From the NCBI GenBank assembly GCA_900542445.1, contig UQNN01000003.1:1-64000 (forward strand): a stretch of 64,000 nt of DNA, read 5' to 3'. Below are positions 7,765-16,124 of the stretch, piece after piece. The notes under the pieces are model-generated. The model made no database searches. It was not told the DNA's origin and saw nothing but the letters and a program-made list of their open reading frames with translations. Both the position numbers and the translations under genes were made by a program. Source of the DNA: an uncultured Eubacteriales bacterium. GTDB lineage: Bacteria; Bacillota; Clostridia; Christensenellales; Aristaeellaceae. The stretch's first letter is position 1, and each line of letters opens with the position of its first letter.

Positions 7765-9552
7765 CTAAATAATAATTTTATACCGTATGGTGATTACCGT
7801 TCCGCCACCGTTTTGGCTTTCAATAATCATGGGCGGACAATCAGCTTTGTAGGGTAAAAGCCGATAATAAGCATAAGACATGCCAAAATAACAGTTTACA
7901 TCCGGTGCTCCCTGACGCAAAAAGCAATTCAACGCCTCCAAAACTTCAGCGCGAATCCCACGCCCAGTATCTGATATAATGATGGTAATGCATTCGTCAT
8001 CATCCATATACGCATGCAAAGCAATGTGCATTGGTGTATGGCGACTGTCAAGGCCATGCACAATACTATTTTCGACAATGGGCTGTAGGACGAATTGGGG
8101 AATCAGGCAGTCGGCCGTCTCACAGATATCAATTGACCAATCAAATGCATTGGGATGGCTGATTGCTTCCATTTCAAGATACAGACGAACAATTTCACAC
8201 TCTTCCTTTAAAGTAATCAACGGTTTATCCAAGCGGAACGACATGCGATAAAACTGCGCCAGCCGGTCAAGCAAGGCGTTCGCTTCATCGCTACGCTTTA
8301 GCGAATTGCAGACCTTTATAGAGTCCAACATATTATAGAGAAAATGTGGATTCAGTTTAGCCCGCAAAAGCTGATGTTTTAATGATTCCTGACGATGCGA
8401 AGCCTCTAACAACAGATTGACCTGGTAGGACAATTGACGCGCCATCCTTGCAAAACTTAGTTCCAGAAAATCTATTTCATCGTTAATTTCTTCCTTTGTA
8501 TCAACAGCTTCATACGCAAAATTCAGTCCATGTCTTTCAGAAAATTCTCGCGTAAAGTTACGCACATCCATTGCAATTTGCCGCAAACGTTTGCTAAATC
8601 CATAAAATAAGCCGAATGAAATAGCGAAGGAGAGGACCGCCATAATAACTGTAGCGCTGATAAGGCTGCGCACATAGCTGTACAACGGAATATTGAAATA
8701 CTCATCCCCAACATCGGCAATCAAATACCATGGTGTAGGTGATAATGGCAGAATCAATTTTTGAGCCCTCATGGTATTATCTACTTGTCCTTCAAAGCTT
8801 GAATTCATGTACAAGTCAAAATCTGGAAATATACGTCCCAACTGATCTGGGTCCGGATGAGAAATAATTTTCCCCTGAGCGTCCACAATGAAATATTTCA
8901 AGTCGTGGCGCGAGGCTCTGCCCAAAATTCCAGAAATATTGCGTTCAAAAACGTCAATGCAGTATAAAAAATCTTTTTCGTTTGTATTGATATTCCGCAT
9001 CCATCTATAACAGCGCAATACGTCTTTACATACGAATTCCTTAAAACGCATAAATGGATACTGCATGTCAGGTATTAATTCCCAGTTTAAATCGCCCGCT
9101 GCTGAAGAAATAATTAATCCCATGTTTTCAGCCTGTTCCATAGTAAAAAAATAGATACCCTGCTGTGAAAAAATTTGTGATTGGTCCACATACAGACTTA
9201 CTGCATCTATATTGTAGGTATACTCCAGCCATGCCATGGTATTGATAAGATCCGCAGAACTTTCCAGCATATTTGAAACTGTAGGGGATGTATTAATATA
9301 GGTTTCATAAGCATATTCCATGCGCCGGGATGCATCGTCCATAGCGGTAAAACGCATAGAAACCGTCGCAGCCAATTGACTAGAACTTTGAATTAACAGA
9401 TCTGAAATATAATTTTTCCACAGAGGACTAACGATCTGCAAAATAAAGAAGATTAGCAAGATCATGCTGATTATGCTCAATATAAATGAACATAATAAAC
9501 TTCGTATAAAATACCGACTTTGCAGGATAGAACATCTAATTTTATTGTTCAT
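7765..9552 (-). CDS. YesM-like sensor histidine kinase
   Basis: 595 residues from ATG 9552, chosen for its GGAGG site. Transmembrane segments lie at about 17-40 and 293-318, with a roughly 250-residue extracellular sensor between them that includes a Cache-like end (YFIVDAQGKIISHPD). A HAMP-like linker leads to the His_kinase domain LRAKLNPHFLYNMLDSIK with His403, then the N box (PQFVLQPIVENSIVHG) and G boxes (ISDTGRGI, GGGTVITI). These are hallmarks of the YesM/LytS kinases that sense extracellular carbohydrates and phosphorylate YesN-type regulators. Longer open frames upstream are only IS256 sequence. The IS end lies about 15 bp upstream of the ATG, so the original promoter is now about 1.3 kb away. 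Confidence 0.9.
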   Translation of the reverse strand: MNNKIRCSILQSRYFIRSLLCSFILSIISMILLIFFILQIVSPLWKNYISDLLIQSSSQLAATVSMRFTAMDDASRRMEYAYETYINTSPTVSNMLESSADLINTMAWLEYTYNIDAVSLYVDQSQIFSQQGIYFFTMEQAENMGLIISSAAGDLNWELIPDMQYPFMRFKEFVCKDVLRCYRWMRNINTNEKDFLYCIDVFERNISGILGRASRHDLKYFIVDAQGKIISHPDPDQLGRIFPDFDLYMNSSFEGQVDNTMRAQKLILPLSPTPWYLIADVGDEYFNIPLYSYVRSLISATVIMAVLSFAISFGLFYGFSKRLRQIAMDVRNFTREFSERHGLNFAYEAVDTKEEINDEIDFLELSFARMARQLSYQVNLLLEASHRQESLKHQLLRAKLNPHFLYNMLDSIKVCNSLKRSDEANALLDRLAQFYRMSFRLDKPLITLKEECEIVRLYLEMEAISHPNAFDWSIDICETADCLIPQFVLQPIVENSIVHGLDSRHTPMHIALHAYMDDDECITIIISDTGRGIRAEVLEALNCFLRQGAPDVNCYFGMSYAYYRLLPYKADCPPMIIESQNGGGTVITIRYKIII

Positions 9553-9566
9553 TCTTATGTCCTCCC

Positions 9567-10841
9567 TCCGGCTCTGTTCAAAAAATTCTGTAAACGCGAC
9601 TTTTGTGACGAAGTCAGAGATTTCAAGATTTCGGAGCCGGAGGCCGTTGCCTCCTGATCCGTATTGTTCAGCGCCAACGCAGCCCCCGCCGCTTGCGGCG
9701 GCTTGGCCTTGGCAAGTTAGCCGCTGTTCAGGCTCTCGATGGCATTGGTGGTATAAAGCACCTTCCGGGCGGTCTCCGAGGACTTGAACATGGGACTGAT
9801 TACATCCCAGTTCTCCGCCCAGCGGTTCATACAGCCCGGATATTTCTGATTCCATGCCTTTGCAACAGCTTCCATTCGGGCATGACCGCTCTGCTCGTCC
9901 GGTGCGTGATAGATCGTTTTCAGGTCGTTTGCAAACGCTTTTTTGTCTTTATCGGCAACGTATTTGAGCGTATTCCGGACGACATGAACGATGCATCTTT
10001 GATACTCGGTCATGGGAAATGCTGCCGCTATGGCCTCCTTGACGCCGGTTAAACCGTCCGCACAGAGCACAAAAACGTCTCGTACGCCGCGATTTTTGAG
10101 CTCGTTGAGCACGGCAAGCCAGAATTTCGCACTCTCATTTTCACCGATCGTGATGCTCAGTACCTCTTTGTGGCCGTCCTCGTTGATGCCCAGAATGACA
10201 TACGCCGCTGTTTTACGAATCACGTTGTTGTCGCGTACGTTGAACACAATGGCATCCATAAATACGATGGGATAGACGGCTGCCAGAGGTCGCTTCTGCC
10301 AGGCTTCAATCTCCGGCAGCAGCTTGTTCGTGATCGCCGTTACCATGCCTTCACTCACGTTGAAGCCGCAGATGTCCCTGACCTGATCTGAAATCTGCCG
10401 CACGCTCATTCCGCGCGCATACATGCTGATGACCTTGCCCTCGATCTCCGAGATGTCCCTCTTGCACTTCGGCACGATCTGCGGCTCAAAATCACTGTTT
10501 CGATCCTGTAGCACGGATATCGGGATTTCTCCCATGCTGGACTTCAGAGCCTTCGGTTTATAGCCGTTCCGGCTGTCTCTGTACTCCGGATCAGCTTCCT
10601 CTTGCTCCTGCATTTGCGTGGACAGCTCCGTTTCCAGCATCGCGTTCCGCCCAGCAGGTCTTTGAGAGCCTCCTGAATGTCCGCCGCGGTTTTGATGTCG
10701 TACATCTCTACCAGTTGTCCGATGATGTTCCGCTTTTCCTCGCTAAGTCCGTTGTTTCTCTTCCTTGGCATATCATAACGCCTCCTGTGTTTATTCTATC
10801 ACAGAAAGCCCTTCTTTACAGAAAATTCTGAGCAGGCTCAC
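9567..10841. mobile_element. IS256-family insertion element, decayed
   Basis: About 1,275 bp bounded by imperfect inverted ends of about 25 bp. The left end reads GGCTCTGTTCAAAAAATTC from 9570 and the right end, read inwards, GAGCCTGCTCAGAATTTTC; both continue as TGTAAA. The flanks share GTCCTCC (9559-9565 and 10842-10848), which fits the 8-9 bp target duplication of IS256 elements. The transposase gene inside is frameshifted and lacks its C terminus. A GC-rich 110-bp segment (9600-9710) replaces the end of the transposase gene and I cannot identify it. Confidence 0.75.
9717..10771 (-). pseudogene. IS256 (Mutator) transposase, frameshifted and truncated
   Basis: The N terminus (MPRKRNNGLSEEKRNIIGQL to KDLLGG) ends in one frame near 10640 and the protein continues in another from MLETELSTQM to NAIESLNSG, ending at 9717. 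The catalytic core is recognisable: VFMDAIVFNVRD (first Asp), LCADGLTGVKEAI (second Asp) and the CIVHVVRN region. The final 60 or so residues usual for the family, after AIESLNS, are missing. With both a frameshift and a truncation it should not transpose by itself. Confidence 0.85.
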
Positions 10842-10923
10842 GTCCTCCTTTGCACTAAATTTTTAATATGCGCCAATATATCCCCTTTTATTATATTACA
10901 ACGAATAAAGCTTTGCCATACAC

Positions 10924-11071
10924 GCACATCATAAACACAATAAATTATATATTCCAGTCACTATTTTAAATTTTATTTATTTAATATTGGTGATATTGCA
11001 CATTATAAACGCAATAAATTATATATTCCAGTCATTATTTTCAATTTTATTTATTTAATATTGGTGATATA
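10924..11071. repeat. Tandem duplication, two 74-bp AT-rich copies
   Basis: Copy 1 (10924-10997) and copy 2 (10998-11071) differ at only a few positions; both contain AATAAATTATATATTCCAGT and TTATTTATTTAATATTGG. The second copy ends in the -10 box of the solute-binding protein gene. The repeat lies in the original divergent promoter region between the kinase and transport operons, so it may duplicate a regulator binding site. Confidence 0.8.
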
Positions 11072-11073
11072 AT
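11045..11073 (+). promoter_or_regulatory. Promoter of the sugar-transport operon
   Basis: TATAAT at 11068-11073 is preceded by only a weak T-rich -35 region, which is expected for an activator-dependent promoter. It is 30 bp upstream of the solute-binding protein start, which has AAGGAGG as its ribosome binding site. Confidence 0.5.
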
Positions 11074-11103
11074 CGCATTAACAAATATTAAGGAGGATGG
11101 CTT

Positions 11104-12348
11104 ATGAAAAGGTTTGTCTCACTTCTATTGGCGTTTGGTCTCTCTCTAACCCTTATGACTGCGTTTACTTCTGCGTTTGCCTCTGGTGATCCTGTCGTGC
11201 TTTATACCGAAAAAAATACCCAAGAAGGCTGGGATGAATACGAACGAAAAATTGAAGAAGCCACTGGCATAGAGATTGAAGCGCTTGCTTTCCCTACCAA
11301 TCCCGATGACCGTCAGGCCAAGGCAACGACAATTCTTGCATCCGGAGATTCTTCGGTGGATCTGATGTACATCAATGACGAACAGGTAACCGCATTCAAA
11401 TATGCAGGTTTTCTGGAGCCATTGCAGAATGACGTCATGAATCCTGAAGTAGCTCAATATTTCTCTCCTGACTTTTTGAAAGGCTGCATGGTAGGCGAAA
11501 ACATCTATTCCGTTCCAGTTTACATGAGTTGCCTGATGCTCTTTATCAATCAACATTTTCTGGATGAACTGGGCATGGAAGCGCCTACCAATTACGATGA
11601 ATTTGTTGAATTCATCACTAAGGCAAGTAAGCCGGAAGAGGGCATTTACGGCTATGGCGGCGCGTGGGAACGCACGTATGTATTCAATGAAATCGGCCTG
11701 TTCATTAATCTGTTTGGCGGCGATTACTTCGATTGGACAAATGAAAAGACCCAAAAGGCACTCAAATTTATGTATGATATGTGTCACGATCTCAACTGTA
11801 CGCCCATCGATCAGATGGCTGATATCTATGATCCGATGCTGCAAAAATTTTTTGATGGCAAGTATGGCTGCGTATTCATGTGGGGCGGATCATTGAAAAC
11901 TTTCCAAAAGGCCGGCGTTTACGGCGATGATTTCATCCACATTATCCCAATTCCCACCTTTGAAACCAACGTGACCTATCAGGATGCCATGCATTACGTA
12001 CTCAACGCCAGTTCCGACAACAAAGAAAATGCCAAGAAAGTTCTGGAATATCTGGTTTCTCCTGAAGGACAGTTGGCTTACACGGACTTCACGGGCTATG
12101 TGCCGGCTCGTTCCGATGTACTTTTCAGTGACATTCTGGATCAAGAACCCTACGCTAGCCGTTGCCCCAATGTTCCCGCACTGCGCGAATACTTTGAATC
12201 CGGCACCGTATCCCGTCCTCTGGTACCCCAGACTATGGAACATCTTACAGAAATTGGAACAATCTTCCAAGAGTATGTTACTGACCAGATCACTCTGGAG
12301 CAGGCCGTTGAACGCGCACAGGCTGCCCATGCGGAAATGGTTCCTTGA
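11104..12348 (+). CDS. Extracellular solute-binding protein (sugar ABC transporter)
   Basis: 414 residues with a signal peptide (charged MKR, hydrophobic core, cleavage probably after ASA/AFA near residue 26). The body is a family 1 carbohydrate-binding protein: early EEATGIEIEAL, SSVDLMYINDEQVTAF, and late MPxx-like AKKVLEYLVSPEGQLAY. It should capture an oligosaccharide for the two permeases downstream. Oddly there is no lipobox Cys, which Gram-positive binding proteins normally need for membrane anchoring. Regulation is presumably by the adjacent YesM/YesN pair through the 74-bp repeats. The nearby GH172 enzyme suggests a fructan- or arabinan-derived ligand, which is inference. Confidence 0.9.
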   Translation: MKRFVSLLLAFGLSLTLMTAFTSAFASGDPVVLYTEKNTQEGWDEYERKIEEATGIEIEALAFPTNPDDRQAKATTILASGDSSVDLMYINDEQVTAFKYAGFLEPLQNDVMNPEVAQYFSPDFLKGCMVGENIYSVPVYMSCLMLFINQHFLDELGMEAPTNYDEFVEFITKASKPEEGIYGYGGAWERTYVFNEIGLFINLFGGDYFDWTNEKTQKALKFMYDMCHDLNCTPIDQMADIYDPMLQKFFDGKYGCVFMWGGSLKTFQKAGVYGDDFIHIIPIPTFETNVTYQDAMHYVLNASSDNKENAKKVLEYLVSPEGQLAYTDFTGYVPARSDVLFSDILDQEPYASRCPNVPALREYFESGTVSRPLVPQTMEHLTEIGTIFQEYVTDQITLEQAVERAQAAHAEMVP

Positions 12349-12466
12349 ATTGAATGAATTTGAAGGGATCACAATCGCCGGCAGAACCTGTAGGATAAGG
12401 TAGCTAACTTACCAATAAAGGCGTTTAACGAGAGTACTCATAGTTAGCAAGTCATGCCGGGTATAA

Positions 12467-12511
12467 GCAAAAATGACTTTCTAAGCTTCTGGCGTTGGGA
12501 GTCATTTTTGC
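12467..12511 (+). promoter_or_regulatory. Intercistronic hairpin between binding protein and permease
   Basis: GCAAAAATGACT (12467-12478) pairs perfectly with AGTCATTTTTGC (12500-12511). No T run follows, so it is more likely an mRNA-stabilising or partial-termination element that raises binding-protein mRNA above permease mRNA than a full terminator. Confidence 0.5.
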
Positions 12512-12578
12512 ATTTCGGGTTTTGTCTGCACTTTGAGATATATTTAACGTCCTTTCTAGAATTACAGGAGGTACCGCT

Positions 12579-13463
12579 ATGTTGAAAAGGAGGCACGGCA
12601 AAATAATACTTGCCGCATGGATGATGGTACTGCCCGCACTTTTAATTCGTATGTCGACCATCGTCTATCCTTTTGTGATGACAGTTGTAAATAGTTTTCA
12701 AGATCTCAATATTTTTAAAGGTGCAAGCGGTGACTTTATTGGTTTTGCCAATTACGCCAAGTTATTCACCGATGGTAAGCTTCATGCTTCCTTGACGTTC
12801 ACTGCAATTTTTACCCTTGTCTCCATGGGCTTTCATCTTATACTTGGCGTTGGCCTTGCTTTATTGCTCAATTTGCGATTTAAAGGCAAAAAACTGCTGC
12901 GCACTATAGTCTTGATTCCCTGGGCCACTCCTATGGTAGTAATTGGTATTGCAGCAAAATATGGATTTAATGATACCTATGGGTTGATCAATGATTTGAT
13001 TCGCAGAATTGTGCCCAACTTTCACTTTGGATGGCTAGTGCATGGTTATTCTGCACGTATAGCAGTTATCGCCGTGGATTTATGGAAAAATGTTCCTTTT
13101 TTTGCCATTCTCATATTGGCAGGCCTGCAATTCATCTCAGACGATCTTTATGAGGCGGCACGGATTGATGGCTCTGGAAGCATACATAGCTTTTTTAAGA
13201 TTACATTGCCATTGATCAAGCGTAACATACTCACCACCAGTATTTTCTTTACCATGTGGCGTATGACAAGTTTTGACGTAGTTTATGCCATGACATCCGG
13301 CGGTCCGTTTGACTCCACCAGCCTTTTAGCGTATCGTATTTATCAGGAAGCCTTTACCAATTTGAATCTTGGCTATGCTTCCGCCATTGCTATTTTATTG
13401 TTCTTGCTAATGGTATTGATGTCCCTAATCAATCTCCGCTTTATATCGAAAATCGACTATTAA
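12579..13463 (+). CDS. Sugar ABC transporter permease, MalF type
   Basis: 294 residues with six predicted membrane spans and the EAA loop typical of binding-protein-dependent permeases (EAARIDGSGSIHSFFKITLPL). The N-terminal span is followed by YPFVMTVVNSFQDLN, characteristic of MalF/UgpA/LacF-type subunits. It should pair with the product of the next gene, 15 bp downstream. The ATG follows AGGAGGT. No ATPase gene is in the cluster, so a shared MsmK-type ATPase elsewhere probably drives it. Confidence 0.92.
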   Translation: MLKRRHGKIILAAWMMVLPALLIRMSTIVYPFVMTVVNSFQDLNIFKGASGDFIGFANYAKLFTDGKLHASLTFTAIFTLVSMGFHLILGVGLALLLNLRFKGKKLLRTIVLIPWATPMVVIGIAAKYGFNDTYGLINDLIRRIVPNFHFGWLVHGYSARIAVIAVDLWKNVPFFAILILAGLQFISDDLYEAARIDGSGSIHSFFKITLPLIKRNILTTSIFFTMWRMTSFDVVYAMTSGGPFDSTSLLAYRIYQEAFTNLNLGYASAIAILLFLLMVLMSLINLRFISKIDY

Positions 13464-13478
13464 AGGGAGGACGTATGC

Positions 13479-14324
13479 ATGACAAAGATCTTAAATCAAC
13501 GGCGTTTCGGCGCATTTCTTTTGCGCTGGGGTCTCACGTTTCTAGTTGGATTAATCATCCTCGTTCCACTGTATTGGATTTTTATATCTTCCATTACGCC
13601 CAGCGAATCTCTCTTTCAAATGCCCATTCAATATTTCCCAAAGAAAATTACCTTCGATAATTACGTCAAGCTTTTCACTAATCTAGGCGTCCTTGAAAAG
13701 ACCTTTAACACGCTTGTAATATCCTTTGCAGCGCTATTAGGAACCATTATTTTTGGTTCTCTGGCCGCCTATGGATTTGCACGATTCAAGACCAGAGGTT
13801 TAAACATAGCAAAGGCCGCACTATTGTTCTCTGCATTGATCCCAGGGATCGTGACTGCCAGACCCTTATATGATTTTTTAAAATCAATGCGCCTGCTGGA
13901 TACCCTACACGGTCTCAGCCTATTGTATACGAGTGCGCTATTGCCCTTTTCGGTTTTAATCTTAACCAACTTTGTGGAAAATATTCCCTTAACGATTGAA
14001 GAGGCTGCAGAAATAGATGGTGCGTCTTTTGTACAAAAAATGTTCTATGTTCTGTTCCCACTAATGCGTCCCGCAGTTGCCACCATTGCCATCATTAACT
14101 TTATTCAATGCCTGAACGATCTATTTCATCCATTGTTTTTTGCGGGCAAAATCTCAACGCTAAGTCTGGGAATTGTTACCGTACCTCAGGAATTTACGTA
14201 TCAGGTTCCTTGGGATTTGATAAGCACCATGGGTTGGTACATCGTGCTTCCCATTGTAATATTCGTCATGATATTCGAAAAAAACATCATGGACGGCATT
14301 ATGGCGGGCGGCGTTAAACAATGA
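13479..14324 (+). CDS. Sugar ABC transporter permease, MalG type
   Basis: 281 residues, six predicted membrane spans and an EAA loop (EAAEIDGASFVQKMFYVLFPL). The N-terminal LVPLYWIFISSITPSESLF is typical of MalG/LacG-type subunits. It is the second membrane half of the transporter, preceded by GGGAGG and only 15 bp from the first permease gene. The C terminus (MDGIMAGGVKQ) is the usual ending of the family and indicates a complete protein. Confidence 0.92.
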   Translation: MTKILNQRRFGAFLLRWGLTFLVGLIILVPLYWIFISSITPSESLFQMPIQYFPKKITFDNYVKLFTNLGVLEKTFNTLVISFAALLGTIIFGSLAAYGFARFKTRGLNIAKAALLFSALIPGIVTARPLYDFLKSMRLLDTLHGLSLLYTSALLPFSVLILTNFVENIPLTIEEAAEIDGASFVQKMFYVLFPLMRPAVATIAIINFIQCLNDLFHPLFFAGKISTLSLGIVTVPQEFTYQVPWDLISTMGWYIVLPIVIFVMIFEKNIMDGIMAGGVKQ

Positions 14325-14371
14325 AAGACTATTTCCACAGAAAAACACAAGGCTATAAATAAGGTGATCAT

Positions 14372-15448
14372 ATGATGAATTCTATTTTTCAACATGATGG
14401 ATCGGTGTCACGAGCGATTACGGCAGAAAATTTATCAGGTAAGCCAGGGGTAGGGGGACAGGCCAGTAGCGAGCTGGGCATCTCCCGTAAAGGTTCTCCC
14501 TGCTTGGTCAATGTTCCCTCCGGAGCCACAGTAACCATCGCAGATATCCAAGGCTGCGGTATCATCGAACACATGTGGTTTACCTTGGCAGAAACCACAA
14601 AAAGCGGCGACTATATGCTTCGGGACGTGATTTTAAAAATCTATTGGGATAATGAAGAAACCCCTTCGGTGGAAACTCCACTGGGAGACTTCTTTTGTTG
14701 TGGATTTGGAAGGCAGACGGCAGTTCAATCTCTACCCATCTGTGTCAATCCAAGAGGCGGATACAACTGTTATTTCCCCATGCCATTCAAAAGCAGGGCA
14801 CGTTTTGTGATTGAAAATCAACATCCTGGCTGTATTCCCGATCTCTTTTATCAAATTGACTACAGCCTTCATAAATCATTGCCAGAAGAAACCCTATATT
14901 TCCACGCACAATGGCGACGGCAAAGGGCAACCAAGCCAACTGAGGATTATGTTATTTTGGATGGAGTGCAGGGGCGCGGAAAATATGTGGGAACCTACTT
15001 GGCCTTGACCACATTAGAACGCCATTGGTGGGGAGAAGGTGAGGTAAAATTTTTCATTGATGATGACCAAAAATATCCAACCATATGCGGAACCGGTACT
15101 GAAGATTACTTTGGCGGAGCTTGGAGTTTTGGCACAACGGATGACGGAATCGAAAAGACTTTCTGCACACTCTATTCAGGATATCCCTATTATAACAAAA
15201 ATAACATCGTTTCTTATCCTTATTCCAACAATGATTGTCTGCCCATGCGAGGGCTTTATCGATGGCACATTCCCGATCCCATTCGCTTTGAAAAAGCCCT
15301 GAAAGTTACGATTCAACAGATTGGACGCAATCAATTCGGAATGTTTGAGCGTGAAGACGATTATGCTTCTGTAGCTTATTGGTATCAAAACGAGCCTCAT
15401 ACTGTCTTTCCTAAACTGCCTACCATGGCGGAACGTTGGCCAAGATAA
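14372..15448 (+). CDS. GH172 (DUF2961) family glycoside hydrolase
   Basis: 358 residues spanning the DUF2961 fold, now glycoside hydrolase family 172. The signature GTGTEDYFGGAWSFG is present and carries a glutamate at the active site in characterised members; early GIIEHMWFTL and the late VGRNQFGMF-like segment also fit. Known GH172 enzymes act on difructose anhydrides, alpha-fructofuranosides or arabinan-type alpha-arabinofuranosides. There is no signal peptide, so it is probably cytoplasmic and acts on the imported sugar. It is the last gene of the transporter operon, with GGTGA upstream of the ATG. Substrate cannot be fixed from sequence. Confidence 0.85.
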   Translation: MMNSIFQHDGSVSRAITAENLSGKPGVGGQASSELGISRKGSPCLVNVPSGATVTIADIQGCGIIEHMWFTLAETTKSGDYMLRDVILKIYWDNEETPSVETPLGDFFCCGFGRQTAVQSLPICVNPRGGYNCYFPMPFKSRARFVIENQHPGCIPDLFYQIDYSLHKSLPEETLYFHAQWRRQRATKPTEDYVILDGVQGRGKYVGTYLALTTLERHWWGEGEVKFFIDDDQKYPTICGTGTEDYFGGAWSFGTTDDGIEKTFCTLYSGYPYYNKNNIVSYPYSNNDCLPMRGLYRWHIPDPIRFEKALKVTIQQIGRNQFGMFEREDDYASVAYWYQNEPHTVFPKLPTMAERWPR

Positions 15449-15530
15449 TGTCAGTGAAATATGAAACGACATGAGAACCCGGCTGGGTTGACATCGTTAC
15501 AAGCCTAACAATAAAGCTGCAAAAATCATA

Positions 15531-15591
15531 ACCACCCGTTGGACGGGTGGTCAGCCCGTTGACAAAGAAAGGTCAACGGGCAAATTTTTTT
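15531..15591 (+). terminator. Double hairpin and terminator after the GH172 gene
   Basis: First hairpin ACCACCCG/CGGGTGGT (15531-15551), second GCCCGTTGAC/GTCAACGGGC (15554-15581) followed by AAATTTTTTT. The second is a clear intrinsic terminator; the first could be part of an IS end. Confidence 0.75.
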
Positions 15592-15670
15592 GCGAGGAGG
15601 AAAAAACCAAAAGGAAAAGAGGTGAAGATGTCGAAATAATATAAAAGGAACAAAGAAAGCAGGTGAGCAA

Positions 15671-16124
15671 ATGCTGAGAGAACGACGGGAGAAGCTGGAT
15701 ATAGTGATACTGGAGCATCTGGTACCAAAGGATCACCTGCTGAGGCGAATACGATGAAGCAGTGGATTTCAGCTTTATTTATGATCTGTGCGCGCCATTA
15801 TATTGCGCGGATAACGGCCGACCTGCGATAGATCCGGAGGTCATCTTCCGCATGCTCATCGTAGGATATCTGTACGGAATCAAGTCGGAAGCGCGGCTGG
15901 AAGAAGAGATCAATTATAACATGGCGTACAAATGGTTCTGCGGACTGGGGCTTACAGAAAAAGCGCCGGACGCAACGACGATCAGCCAGGACCGGCGCAG
16001 AAGATTCCGTGACAACAATATCGCAGAGGAAATCTTCAATGAGATTCTGCGCCAGTGCATTGCGAAAGGACTGGTAGCCTTGGGCTGTAAGGATATCGCT
16101 TATGAACAGTTGGAGATGATATAA
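15671..16124 (+). pseudogene. IS1182-type transposase, 5' remnant
   Basis: The frame opening at ATG 15671 (MLRERREKLDIVILEHLVP) stops at 15755, while the continuation (VDFSFIYDLCAPLYC to RQCIAKGLV) is in another frame; one extra base near 15750 explains it. The pattern, including PAIDPEVIFRMLIVGYLYGI, is the DUF772 N-terminal domain of IS1182-type transposases. After GLV (about 16078) the similarity ends and the catalytic domain is absent. The last 15 codons to the TAA at 16124 are foreign and abut the OLD nuclease gene. Confidence 0.75.
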
